Assembly: GCA_018136815.1 (NCBI GenBank)
Contig: CM030941.1
Span: 362,939-426,938, forward strand
Direction: 5' to 3'
Length of the DNA stretch: 64,000 bases
Source of the DNA: Isochrysis galbana
Lineage: Eukaryota > Haptophyta > Isochrysidales > Isochrysidaceae
Position 1 is the stretch's first letter; each line of letters begins with the position of its first letter. The notes beneath the pieces are model-generated. The model saw only the letters and a list, made by a program, of their open reading frames with translations, was not told the DNA's origin and made no database searches. Below, piece by piece: positions 33,695 through 44,451 of this stretch. The translations under genes were made by a program, and so were the position numbers.

Positions 33695-34416
33695 GGAGGA
33701 CAAAGAGCTCGCTGGAGGGCGGCACCCGGACTTGTTTGTGGAGCGGAGGGTGCGAGCGGGCCCGCGTCCGGTGCGGGCAGTAGACGCACCGCGCCTGGTC
33801 GATAATCACTAGAGTGGTCACCGAATCGGGCCTAGAGGAGAGAAGACAGAAGAGAGGAGACATGAAGTTTGAGTGGGGGGTAGAGGCCGAGTGCGCTGGG
33901 TAGCGAGCCCCCGGAATCGGATTCGTTCATTCCGTGGACGCGGCTCGGGCTTGAATCCGCCCTTGCGGGGATGTGAAGGTGAAGGATAAATCAATGTGCA
34001 GGTGATCGGGGCATTGAGGCTTGTGAGCCTGAGCCTTCCGCAACCAAATGACACCAGAATGATTCATCGGAGGTGGCAAGAAAATGGGATTACACTGGGC
34101 CCGGATTTCTTCCGCTGATTCACGTTCCCGTGTATTTTGATGCGTTGTTCATAGTTTGCTATTCTGCAAGTGCAGATCGGCTAAGGGACGACGCTCGATG
34201 ACGTTGGCGTTGAGAGGATGGGTAACGCCTTGTTGCGCGGTTTGCGCTTGCCGCCGTAGCGGCAACTTGCCATTGCGTATTTCGTGCTGCAAGTTTCCGT
34301 TTACGCGAACATGTGATATGCTACGCTACATTTTATGCCACAACAAAGATTATACTTGGTTGACCCATGGCTGTAAAAAGTGGGGGGCGGAGGCGAGCTA
34401 CTCAAGTTCTGATCTT
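33695..34416. other. Intergenic region
   Basis: No gene recognised. A scrap of the F1 start (GATTATACTTGGTTGACCCATGG) is present at about 34349-34371. Confidence 0.5.
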
Positions 34417-34433
34417 TCATGTTTACGTGAAAG

Positions 34434-35186
34434 CAACTGAGTTTATACTTGGTTGCCCCATGGGGGGGCACGAGCCCCCCCCTCTCTCCACTCCTCCCCT
34501 GCCATGGGGGAGGAACCACCCATGCTCCTGGCACGCCTGATGGCTTGCCAGGAGCAGAATGCCCTGCTGACCCACTCTCTCACTGGCAGGCTTGCCTGAC
34601 TCGCGCGTCCTGGCCTGTCGTGGCCAGCCCATCGCTCCAACCCCCCCTCCCCCCCTGTTCGACAGGCAGACAGGTGCAGATTGGGGACCCCTGAGGCACA
34701 GGAGCGCCAGCGAGGGAGAGGCAGGGGAGGCCAGGGCCCAGCCCCAGCCTCCTCTGCCCCCTGAGCTGGCCTCCAGGGGCCTCCAGGGGTCGCCAGGGGC
34801 AGCTGCAGGCCTGTCGCAGGCGCGCCATCGCGCGTGCCTGCAGGAGAGGGGAGAGAGAGCGCGGAGAAGGGGGTGGGCGGAGCGAGAGCTCCGTTCACCG
34901 GAAAATAGGTAAGTCCCGCACCTGTTTACAGGATAAGTCGGGACCGAGACCGCCGCCAGCCCGGTAGGCGTAGGAGGAAGGGGGGAACGGATCGCCGGGG
35001 GGGGGCGCGGGCCACCGACCATATCTAAGCCCTTTTCCCCTATCCCCCTAGTAGTGCACGGGGGGAGTCGCCTGATGGCGGGGGGGGAAGGGCCGGGGGA
35101 GTGGGGGTGTAGAAAGTTTCCTACGTGAGTAGAAAGTAGAGGCTGCACGGTCGCGTGTGCGGTGAGACTATTAAGAAATTAATTAA
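34434..35186 (+). mobile_element. F1 retroposon-like element, full copy
   Basis: 753 bp flanked by a perfect 17-bp duplication (TCATGTTTACGTGAAAG at 34417-34433 and 35187-35203). It has the same 5' end, G/C hairpin, body, GTCCCG/CGGGAC hairpin and 3' tail (GTGCGGTGAGACTATTAAGAA) as the copy at 23100-23858. The target was itself a palindrome. Confidence 0.87.
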
Positions 35187-35269
35187 TCATGTTTACGTGA
35201 AAGATCAGAACTACTTGTAGGGGCATACTCACTACTCACGCACGACAAAACATCAGCACAGCGGAAAGC

Positions 35270-35560
35270 CCTGCCCCTGCCCGGACCCCACGCTCCGAAC
35301 CAGGCCCTTGGCCCTTGGTAGTGTACTAGGGCCGGACCCCGGAAACCGAAGAAAAAGGAACGAAGGGGGACAGGGGAAGAGGTGGAGGGAGGGAGTTAAA
35401 AAATAAAGATCTGAAGATTCAGGGCTACACGGCCTCGGGCTCTCCTAGTGGCACTCCCAGTAGAGAGAGGGAGTTCAAGGGCGGTGTCAGTGTAGAGACG
35501 GGAGGACCTTGAACTAGTAGGTGTGTAGCCCAGAATCTTAAGATTTTTTTTTACTTGTAG
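35270..35560 (-). repeat. Dispersed repeat F2 with foldback insert
   Basis: The minus strand reads AAGATTCTGGGCTACACAC, then CTACTAG, a variable part, and later CTTCGGTTTCCGGGGTCCGG. Inside it GATCTGAAGATTCAGGGCTACAC (35407-35429) and GTGTGTAGCCCAGAATCTTAAG (35522-35543) are inverted repeats of one another, enclosing about 90 bp. Confidence 0.7.
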
Positions 35561-35574
35561 GCATCCTCTCTCCC

Positions 35575-35985
35575 GGCCCGTTTGCATTAGCAAACGGGGC
35601 CCGTCTCTCACCGCTCACCGCACTCCATGGGGGGGGTGCAAATCCCCCCCTCTCCCCTCTCCCTCTCTCCGCTCTCCGCTCTCACCCATCGCTCTCCCTT
35701 CGGCGCTCGGCGCGTCGCCATGCGCGGGCCTCGGCCTGCTCTCAGAGGTCCTTGGGGGGCTCCTAGAGTCCCAACAGGGGCAGCTCAGGCTCAAGGGGCA
35801 GTGGAGGCTGGGGCTCAGCCTCTGGCCCCTGGCCCCCCCGCCCCCCTGCCTCTCCCACGCTCGCCTCGCTAGCCATGGGTGCCGCCTAGAGGCCTCTGTC
35901 TGCCTGGCGACCAAGGATGGGGGGGAGTCAGTTCGAGGGCAGGCCCAGTGCGGGCATGGGAGCGTGCGGCTCGCGACCCTCGCCC
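35575..35985 (-). mobile_element. F3 element fragment, inverted
   Basis: It begins (reading plus) with the palindrome CCCGTTTGCATTAGCAAACGGG and runs through the GC-rich F3 body in inverted orientation. It lacks the F3 5' end. Confidence 0.7.
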
Positions 35986-36051
35986 ACTGGGGATGTGGGT
36001 GGTGCTGTTTAGTGCTCAGTGCCCCACTAACTAAGTTTATACTTGGACGCG

Positions 36052-38376
36052 ATGGAGCGCGCCGCCGCGACTCCCCTCTCCTTCGGGCCCCCCGCCGAGG
36101 GCGGCCCCCCTGCCCACATGGACCTGTCGCTGGAAAAGCGGCCGCGTCCGCCCTCAGAGGCCGAACAGGTGCGCGCGACCCCGGTCGCGCCACACGGCCC
36201 GTGGCCTCGGCCACACCTTGCACAGCAGCCATGCTGGGCCCCCCCATGGGGGACAGCAGACTGCAGGACTCAGAGAGACAGCAACAGGCAGGAGGGACCT
36301 GCACTCCACAGGGCATGCCTTATGGCAGAGGCCACACCCATCCCGACGAGGGTCGCGCCGCCTCGGCGGCGCGGCCCGCGGCCGGGTGGCCCTTATGGGC
36401 ACAACATTCTGACAATCTGTCTGACGCACAAAAGGATCATGTATCTCTGTCCACACAGGGAGAGGAAGCCAGCACCCACTCCTACACCAAGACCCCCAAG
36501 ACAACCTGAACCGCGGCACCTCCATGCACGACAGCCAGCGACACGACTGACCCCTACCCTCCGCGGGCTTGCCTCTCAAGACCCAGAATCAGAAAATGAA
36601 GATCAACAAACAGACTCTGACGCCAACTACGAAATGTCTTTCAGCCAGGCGGGCGACCTAGTGCTACTCGACACGACGGTCTATGCGGCCATAGTCGAGC
36701 TTCTGCTCGAGCTCGAGGGAGTTGACCCCGAGCCAGACTTCTGGGCCCGCTCCTCGAGGGGCCCCTGGCACATAGCAGTCAACGAAGACTGCATGCAACA
36801 ATTCCAAGCCCGATATGGGCTCCAAACCACAATCCGCGTCCATCAAACGGACGTGGCGGTCAAAGTCGAAATTGAATCCATCGAGGGCAAGCTGAACAGG
36901 AGGGGCACCTCATCGCGCAAGGCGTTGTATGAGGCCCTTCAAGACGTAGCGGCCCACTTCGTAGTGGAAGCCGACGGCCTCGCTCAAGCATCGAAAATCA
37001 CTTTGAGCACCCTGGTGAAAGCTGTCGAAAAGGAAGGGCTCACCTTCCTGAAGGGAAATCGCGAGCGCATGAAAATCGAAGGTGAGTCGGGCACATTTGT
37101 GTCTAAAGTGGCTCACGCACCACGCTGGCACCTATACGTCGCAGCGACCCAAGGGTCGTTCCTTACGAGCAACTTCCCGCGCAAGCTGCTTCTTAACATC
37201 GACAACTCGGTGGTCCCGGTGAACTACGCCGTCCGCGCGTGCAAAGCGCTGCAGATGCCACCGGCCATGCAATCCTACCACAAACTAATGGTGCACGGCA
37301 GTCGAACCTACTTTTATAAGTGGGGGTCAATGGGGGCCTCGCGCCCCCCTCTCTCCATCGCGGACACCCCCCGGGGTGGGCCCGTACATTCAACCCCAGC
37401 CCCTGCCCTCTGGCAGGGGCAGGGCACTCATCAATTCAGCCCAGACCCCTAGTGGGCGCGGGCCGCGAGCCGCTCTCCCAGGCCCGCATGGGCCTGCTCT
37501 CGTACTGACTCCCCCCCCCATCCCTGGTCGCCAGGCAGACAGGGGCCTCAGGGAGGCACCCAAGGCCAGCGAGGCGAGCGAGGGAGAGGCAGGGGGGGCC
37601 AGGGGCTGAGCCCCAGCCTCCACTGCCCCCTGAGCTGCCCCTGCTGGCCCTCTGGGCGCCCCTGAAGGACCTCTGAGAGCAGGCCATGGCGCGCCGCATG
37701 GCGACGCGCCGCAGGGACCGGGGCGGAAGAGAATGGAACGAGGGAGAGGGGGGGATTTGCACCCCCCCCGATGGAGTGTGGTGAGAAACGAGCCCCGTTT
37801 GCGTTAGCAAACGGGCGAAGGGGGGCGACTGGCGACAGGAGAGGCGAGAAGAAGGGAGTGGCTCAAGACGTCCCTGTGGCAGGTATCGGGGGGCGCAGTC
37901 ATTTATTTCTTCGAGGACCGCTCGCGGCGCGAGCTGTAAGGGCCGCTCTCCTTTTTTGACGAGAGGTCCTCCCCCCCCCCCGGTGCTTTTTCCCGGAGAG
38001 TCGGCCGGCGTCGTTCGGTCCGCCTCAATGGGTTCTCCCTCATTCTAACTTGTGGGGAGTTAGAATGGGGGCCGGGGGCCTGCGAGGGGGGAGATGTGGA
38101 AGGGTGCATAGGAGTATGTATCTGTGACAACAGCACGCGCCAAGGTGTACGGGCAGGTGCGCTGAGGGCTGTCGTGTTAGTGCCGGGCTAGTGAGAGTAG
38201 TGGTACTAATGCTCAGAAAAATTAAAAAAATGGTGCACGGCAGTCTGAAAGGCTGCAAAGGCTGGCGCCCGGAAGTGGCAAACAACCTTCTCCCGGCGCA
38301 CCGTCTGTGCGTATGCGACGCCGACAACCTCGGCCTCGTAGCAGGGACACTCGGCCTAGCCGAAAAACTCGCCTAA
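36052..38376 (+). pseudogene. ORF of element F4, interrupted by F3
   Basis: The frame opens MERAAATPLSFGPPAEGG at 36052 (or 9 bp earlier at MDAMER) and runs to 37303. It resumes after the F3 insert at 38246 and ends at TAA 38376. The frame is conserved across the target duplication, so the insertion broke an intact ORF of about 460 codons. The N-terminal third is Pro/Arg-rich. From about residue 195 the sequence is globular: MSFSQAGDLVLLDTTVYAAI, DCMQQFQARYGLQ, APRWHLYVAATQGSF. No Cys/His zinc knuckle, RT or endonuclease motif is seen. I do not recognise the family; an RNA-binding ORF1-like role is only a guess. Confidence 0.7.
37304..38228 (+). mobile_element. F3 retroposon-like element, complete, nested
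   Basis: 925 bp inserted in the F4 ORF with a perfect 17-bp duplication, AATGGTGCACGGCAGTC at 37287-37303 and 38229-38245. It starts GAACCTACTTTTATAAGTGGGG and contains a G/C-run hairpin. Near 37797-37818 is the 9-bp-stem palindrome CCCGTTTGC-GTTA-GCAAACGGG. It ends in an A-rich tail (CAGAAAAATTAAAAAA). No coding capacity is seen. Confidence 0.9.
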
Positions 38377-38715
38377 GGCTGAGGCGCATCTCCCTCCTAG
38401 AAAACACCCCAAAAAGGGATGGGCGATGAAAACAAAGGAGACGCAGCAACAATCATCCACTCACACCGACGCAGGGAGAAACGGGCCACCTAGAGGCACA
38501 GGAGGAAGGCGAGGACAGACCACTAGGGGCCGGTGCACCCCCGCCCTACCCAACCCCCCCCACAACCTGGGCTCCTAAGTAGAGCACGAGGGGAGTTGCC
38601 GCAAGGCGGGAAGTGAGGGAAAGGAAGGGAAACGGGCGTGGCTACGATAGACAGCTACATAGCCGCGCGCGTGGCGAGAATATTAAAAGGTTTTTTTTTT
38701 GCTCAGTGCCCCACT

Positions 38716-38921
38716 TATGCCAAAAGGCAGAGCGTGGGGTTGACAGACAAGCCACAGGCCCCCTGGAGCGGGGAGTTGAACACTGAGAGGGGGGGCGCGA
38801 GGCGCCCCCCCCATGCTGTACTAAGTGAGAATATTATTAAGTTTAGGAGCACGCGAGGGGTCATTCTCTCGCTCCTTTGGGCTTAGACGCAGAAGTATAG
38901 TCACAACGGCCAGAACCGCAC
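38716..38921. other. Short intergenic stretch
   Basis: Nothing recognised beyond a G9/C8 hairpin near 38787-38813 and a weak F1/F4-like tail (GAGAATATTATTAAG) near 38828. Confidence 0.4.
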
Positions 38922-41900
38922 TCAGAAGGGGCTTTCGGGGTGAGTGAGCGGGCACCTTCTAAGCGCACAGACCGCACGCACGGCCTTGTGCACAGCGACC
39001 GCTCGCTTGGATCTCGACGAGGTGTCCGCCAAACGAAACATGGTGCGTAGCCGCTGCAATTCAGCCTCCAAAGCTTGAGGCGCCATCGTGGAGGTGAGCG
39101 CAGCAAGCGCCAACTGGTTGGCATAGGTTTCGATGGGGGCGTCACGAGATTCTGCACAGCTTGCCTCATTGCTTTCGAGGTCGTCTTGTTCCTCTACAAC
39201 GTTCAGCATGACGTTGGCCACGAGAGCCTCGGCCGCGTGTGCTCGCACGTATCTGTCGGCATCCTCGGAAAGCGCGACAGCGAGCGTCTCCAAGGCCGAC
39301 TGTAGCGCCAACCGCCACGCGTTCTTCCGATTGCCGCCAAGCACGGTCTTACACCTTGCCTCACCGGTGCTTGAAAAATCTATGGCACGGGCAGAAATTT
39401 GCGACAACAATCGCGCCGCGACAGCCCGTGCCGCGCCATCGGCCATCGGGTCACACAGGATAGCGCAAGCGAGCCGTGCGGTCGCCAATATGTAGGCGGG
39501 CTTGGCGCTGTGAAATCCGAGGGCCTCAAGGAGCACCAGCCGCGAGGAGATCGAAATCCTCCGATAGTGGCCGCTATGGCCCAGCACTTTCAGCGCAGTC
39601 TCGACAATCTGGTCCCGATCCGTACTGACTCCGCCATCGTCATGGCGTGCAGCGCGCCGAGTGAATGCTAGAGCGACAGCGTACACCACTGCATCGGTGG
39701 GTCGCGCGGCTTCTAGCATACTCTCCGCATCAAAGCCATCGTGTTCGCGCACTGCGGACGCTGCCATCCAGCCGCAGTCGTCTTGCGCGACCCCGCTCCG
39801 AAGAAAATGCCACAGCGTCCTGTCGATGAGATCACAATCATCCGTGCCGCGCTCCATCCCTCCCACACTGCCTGAGCTGAAGGCGTTGGCGCGCACCGGT
39901 CCTGCAGAGACGTCGCCCCCCCGGCCCTCGCAACAATTCTTCATCCGACCCGCACACTCTGGGAGTGCGTCGCTCTCCTCCCCATCTCCGATGGCACGGT
40001 GCGTGGCCGGTGGGAGCGTCGGTGGTAGGTCGTCGCAAGTTTGAGCGTCAACGCAGCCGGCCCCGTTTTGCTTGGCATTGGCGGCTGAGAGCGCCGCCTC
40101 GAAGTGCGCTGCACCCACGGCGCCTGCTGCGATGCATCCATACATCGCAGTGCGTCGCTCACTCGTGCTGCTCCTCACCGACAACAAGACCTCCCTGAGA
40201 GCGCAGTGCCCCTCGTCGGAGTTAATTAGTTCATAGGCTGCTGCGAGGCGCTCCGGCTCACTCGGCGCGCGGAGCTGTGCAACCAAGCGTAGGTGGGCCT
40301 CGGCTGAGCACTCGCCATCTCGCGACTCGCTGGCACGTCCACTTGAGAAGCGGCCTGCTGCCGCAACACCCGGCGGTCCAAGCCCATGCATCCAGCGCCA
40401 CACGTGGCTCCAGATGTGCCTCCTATCGGACACGAACTTGGCTCGCCTTGCCCTCACTACCTCCCGCCGCACCGTGGCCGAGCACCGCGGCCCGAGCCAG
40501 GCGATGAGCGAGCGCATCTGCCGCTTTTCAAAAGCGCCACCATCCGCGAGCGCCTTCGCAAGGCCCACGGTCGAGGCGGAGAGTTCGGCCTCGGCGCTTG
40601 AAGCCGCCCGCGGAGACAGCAGCGTACCACCTCCCCACGCGCCGCAAGCCGGAGGCCACGCGCGAAGGTGGTCGCAAAGGCGCCGCACGACCTCCTCAGG
40701 CACGCCTGACGGTGGTTGGCCCTGGTCGCACGCCGCTCCCGAGCCCTCCGGCTCGTCGCACTCGAGAAAGTCAAGCAGCCCGCCGGGCTGCGCTTCGGCG
40801 TTTAGGTCTGCGTTCGGGTCGTCGGCGAGTGGCCAAGGCGGCGGCGCATCCACGTCCTGGGCACGGGGCGGTGGGGCCGTGCGCCAGGCGACAAATTTGA
40901 GCATCAAGCGGGGCACCTCGCTAGTACTCTCGCGGGCGCGGTGCCACAGGTCGAAATGCATCACGAGCGCGGAGCCCGCCTTGCACACAATCGGCACGGG
41001 CAGGGTAGCCCAGCGCTCAACTTGCTCGCCGAACGCAGGAATGTGGCCGCGCGAGTAGTGCGCTCGATCCGAGTCGCCGCGATAGAACTGGCTGCCGGGG
41101 AGTAGCTCTGTCGGCCCCATCTCAAGCGTTGTGTCCTAAGGCCAAATGCGGCGGGGAGGGTGATGGTAGCGAGAGGTGACAGGTTGAGATGGAGACGCCG
41201 CTCGCGTCAGCCACAGAGGCGCCCCCTCGGCCATCTGGCGGGTGAACAGCTTCACGGAGCGGGCGGGCGGGCTCTCCTGCCTCTCTTCCTCGCCCTCGGT
41301 CCTCGCTCACCTGCGGGTAGAAGCAGAGCATCACGTCGTGTATCTCGTGCCTCCTCCCGTAGCTACGCGGCGCTCCCCGCTGCGCGTCCACGTGCCACAT
41401 GGTCGTCTTATCCCCGCGCGTGCGCAGGTGAGCACGCGTATGCGCGTGCAGCCGGTAGCCCTCGCCCAGCAGTGTGCGCAGCGCCCTCTCGACCACGGGA
41501 GAGCATAGGAAGGCGGCAGAGCAGAGATCTTCGGCGCAGCGCAGCAGGTTGTTGCCCGCGGCGTCTCCTCCGAGCGTCCTCAAGCCATATGGCCCGCCCG
41601 AGGGCAGCACGCCAGAACTGAGCACCTGCGAGAGAAGCAAGAAGGGGGCAGGGCTGTGGTGTTGTGGGGTGGGGTGGGTTCTGATCGTCGGGGGGGCGCG
41701 CGCGCCCTGCTCCACGGCGCCAAGGCAGCATGCAGCGAGTTTTCTAGACAGGTCACTCCCTGGCAGATATCGCTCCTGCCCTCGATCCCTCACTCACGAG
41801 TCGGCAGAGGGCGTCTGCCAACGAAGCAACGCCCAGTCACGCCCTACCGATGGAGCGCGCGAGCAAGCTGTTGCCTGAGAGAGATTGAGAGCCTTTGAGC

Positions 41901-42409
41901 GCTCTACCGTGCAGGAAACGGCAACAGTAGGAGGAGCAAGGAGCGGCGCGAGACACGAAAAGCGGACCGCATCGACTGGCGATCAAGGAAGTGAAGTGAA
42001 GGAAGGGCGAGGGGAGGCGGGGGGGGGGGCGCAGGGGAATAGCGAGAAGCGCAGGCGGCGGAGCACGCCTCCACACACACGCACACACCCTCCCCCTCCT
42101 GTCCTCCCAGAATCGTCCCTCGTAGTGTGAACGGAAGCGCTTCCCCCCCCCCCCCCCCCCCCCCCTTTCTCTTCCCCCTTTCACTTCCCCCTTCCACCCT
42201 TCCACCCTTCCACCCTCACCCATTCCCTTCCCCCATTCCCTCCTCCCCCCTTCCCCCCCCTCGCACACACACCCACACAAGCACGCACGCGTGCACTCAC
42301 CCACGCACACCTTGTCGCCGATCGATGCCGCGCACGCCTCGCTGCACACCCCAGGCAGAAGCACGTAGCCCTGCACGAGGAAGCGGCGCCGCAGCTCTCC
42401 CGCCTCCAT
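38922..42409 (-). CDS. Phytanoyl-CoA dioxygenase (PhyH)-like oxygenase with HEAT-like C-terminal region
   Basis: Three exons, 42409-42311, 41625-41311 and 41135-38922, both introns phase 0, 875 residues. The PhyH fold is a Fe(II)/2-oxoglutarate oxygenase. Exon 1 gives the typical start (MEAGELRRRFLVQGYVLLPGV). The metal ligands are visible: HVD in TTMWHVDAQRG (about residue 112, encoded near 41390) and the distal His in ALVMHFDLWHRA, followed by an Arg in EVPRLMLKF for 2-oxoglutarate. EMGPTELLPGSQFY is the usual PhyH linker. After about residue 230 the long third exon holds Ala/Leu-rich helical pairs such as RYVRAHAAEALVANVMLNVV, which look like HEAT repeats. PhyH proteins are usually 250-350 residues, so the extra 600 are unusual. 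Substrate unknown. It shares a 457-bp divergent region with ARPC2. Confidence 0.85.
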
Positions 42410-42726
42410 CCTCTGCCCGAGCCCGGCTCTAATAATAGGAACTTGCTGAGCTATTAATATACATGTGACTCATAATCTTATCCCGCGTGTCCGAGCCCCG
42501 CCCTAAAAATAGTCACTCCACCTACATGTTAGAAATCATGCTTGAACCTCCTTGGGCCCCCCTTTCTGTATTTCCCCCTGTCCCCCTCCTCTCTCTCTCT
42601 CTCATTTACTTCTCTACTCTCTCTCCCTCTCCCTCTCTCCCTCTCCCTCTCCCTCCATCGCCCCCCCCCCCAAGCACAAATACTACTACACATTTACATA
42701 GATATAAACATACACAGAGGGGGAGA

Positions 42727-42771
<45 letters not shown>

Positions 42772-42866
42772 AGAGAAAGAGAGAGAGAGAGGAAGAGGGA
42801 AGAGAGAGAAAGAGAGAGAGAGGGAAGAGAGAGAGAAAGAGAGAGAGAGCGCGCTGGCGGCCCGCC
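42410..42866. promoter_or_regulatory. Divergent intergenic region between PhyH-like gene and ARPC2
   Basis: 457 bp separate the two start codons. It contains CT-rich sequence (42590-42655) and a (GA)n tract (42718-42850) ending just before the ARPC2 ATG. A shared promoter is an inference from layout. Confidence 0.5.
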
Positions 42867-44451
42867 ATGCTGCACTTGGCGCCCTCCCACCGCATGGTCT
42901 CCGAGGCGCTGGCCACGGCGATCGCGGCGGCCCCCGAGCGGCGCGAGGCGATAGACATGCGCGCGGTCGACTTCGGCGCGCTCTACCAACTCAGCGTCAA
43001 GCCGGAGGAGCTGCACACACTGCGCATCTCGCTGTGGAGCAGATGCTTCGACGAAGTGCTTTCCGCAGTTGGCCAGCCCTTCTTTGCAGAGCTCTACGGC
43101 AAGATGCTCGAGCCCGAGGCTGAGCAGGGATTCTCAATCACGCTCGTACTCAACTTGGACCACATCCCACCAGACCAGGTCGAATGCCTAAGTTTCCCTC
43201 CAAAGCGATACGCAAGCTTGGGGGGCGTGCAGGAAGAGTGGGAGGGGAGGAGGCTGGGCTCGAGCCTCCCAACTGTGCACGCAGTATCGACGGCGGTTAG
43301 ACCATCTGTTTTGGCCCGCGCGATTCCCGCCCTTCAATTGCAACGCCCCATCGCAAAAATTGACCCTGTGACATTCTGTGGTTGGTGGTGGCCCCAATCC
43401 GGTAGGCTGCTCGTGAGGCACTCGTGCAGAAGCTGTCCTCGATGAAGCGTGATGTTGTCGGCGCGCCGCTTTGGCTGTCGTTCCGCGCGCTCCTTGCGGA
43501 TGCGAAACCTCCGAAACCACACTATACGGTGCACTACGCCGAGAGCCAGTGCATGTACGTGGTGCCTCAGGTGTGCCGTCAAACAAACACCGTGGTAGCC
43601 CACCTCGACCCAGTACACGTGCTGCAGCTCTAGCCTCCGCCCTCTGCACTTGCCCTGTTGCCCCGTACAGCCCATCTCGACTTCCGCCCTTCGTCTTGCC
43701 AGCCTGATGTCGTGGTGATCGTCTTCGCGCTGTGCTTTTCGAATGCAACAGAGGCGGCGATTGCAAAGATTTTTTTGCAGGAGGCAGAGATGTCACGGAG
43801 ACAATCCAAGGAGCTAGCTGCAGCACCAAGCATTGTGTACACACAGGTGAGCTCAAGGCTATGTGCCGGTGTCAGGAGAGTGTGCGGAGTGCGATACCGT
43901 CAGGAACCCTTATGTTTCTTCACGCCAATTCGCAACCTCTCAACCCCACTTTTGCGACTACCTGGCAGGAACCTCCACTTGAGCTTCGGCAGCTTGGTAC
44001 TTCAAGGCCTGAACCCTCGGCCATCGACGGATTCATTGGTCACGTCACCATTGCTGTATCGAAACGGGTCGTGGAGGCTGGGGGGGTCGAGAAAGTGGTG
44101 GGGCTTGTTCAGGGCTATCCATGCTATCTATTGTATCATGTCAAAGCGACCAAGTCGCAGCTGCACACGCGTATCAGAGCGAGATCAACAAATTGGTTGC
44201 AGGTAAGCGAGGGTGGATGCTCGATTCGAGCGCAGTGATGACGATGTGCCCGCATGGCGGGCAGACTTACCGACGAGGCCCACCGAATGGTACATACGCG
44301 TGTGCCACGTCTGCGGCCACTTGCTTCCAATTTTGCAATCTACCGACTTCTTGTCCGCCCGCTATATCGACCCCAGGTTCTCAATCGTGCCATGCCCGAA
44401 AAGCTTGACAAGGAGCGCAAAACCATCTCGGGCCGGGTCTTCAAGCGGTAA
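42867..44451 (+). CDS. ARPC2: ARP2/3 complex subunit 2 (p34-Arc)
   Basis: Five exons, 42867-43178, 43406-43570, 43703-43846, 43969-44202 and 44377-44451 (TAA), all junctions phase 0, giving 309 residues (animal ARPC2 is about 300). The ARP2/3 complex nucleates branched actin filaments, and ARPC2 with ARPC4 forms its core. Matching blocks run the whole length: GFSITLVLNLDHIPPDQ (compare the YNVSLLYDLENLP region), ESQCMYVVPQ, DVVVIVFALCFSNATEAAIAKIFLQEAEM, EPPLEL, IGHVTIAVSKR, YHVKATKSQLHTRIRARSTNWLQVLNRA, and the conserved end KTISGRVFKR. It starts immediately after a GA tract. No frameshift or missing block. Confidence 0.95.

Larger units (their letters stand above)
36029..38699 (+). mobile_element. 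ORF-bearing retroposon-like element F4 (contains a nested F3)
   Basis: Flanked by a perfect 16-bp duplication, TGCTCAGTGCCCCACT at 36013-36028 and 38700-38715. The 5' end AACTAAGTTTATACTTGG is that of the F1 elements. The 3' end also matches F1: GGCACAGGAGGAAGG, AAGTAGAGCACGAGGGGAGT, GGCGAGAATATTAAAAGG, then T10. Without the nested 925-bp F3 insert and its duplicated 17 bp, the element would be about 1.73 kb and code for one protein. No reverse transcriptase is present, so mobility needs enzymes from elsewhere. Confidence 0.88.
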
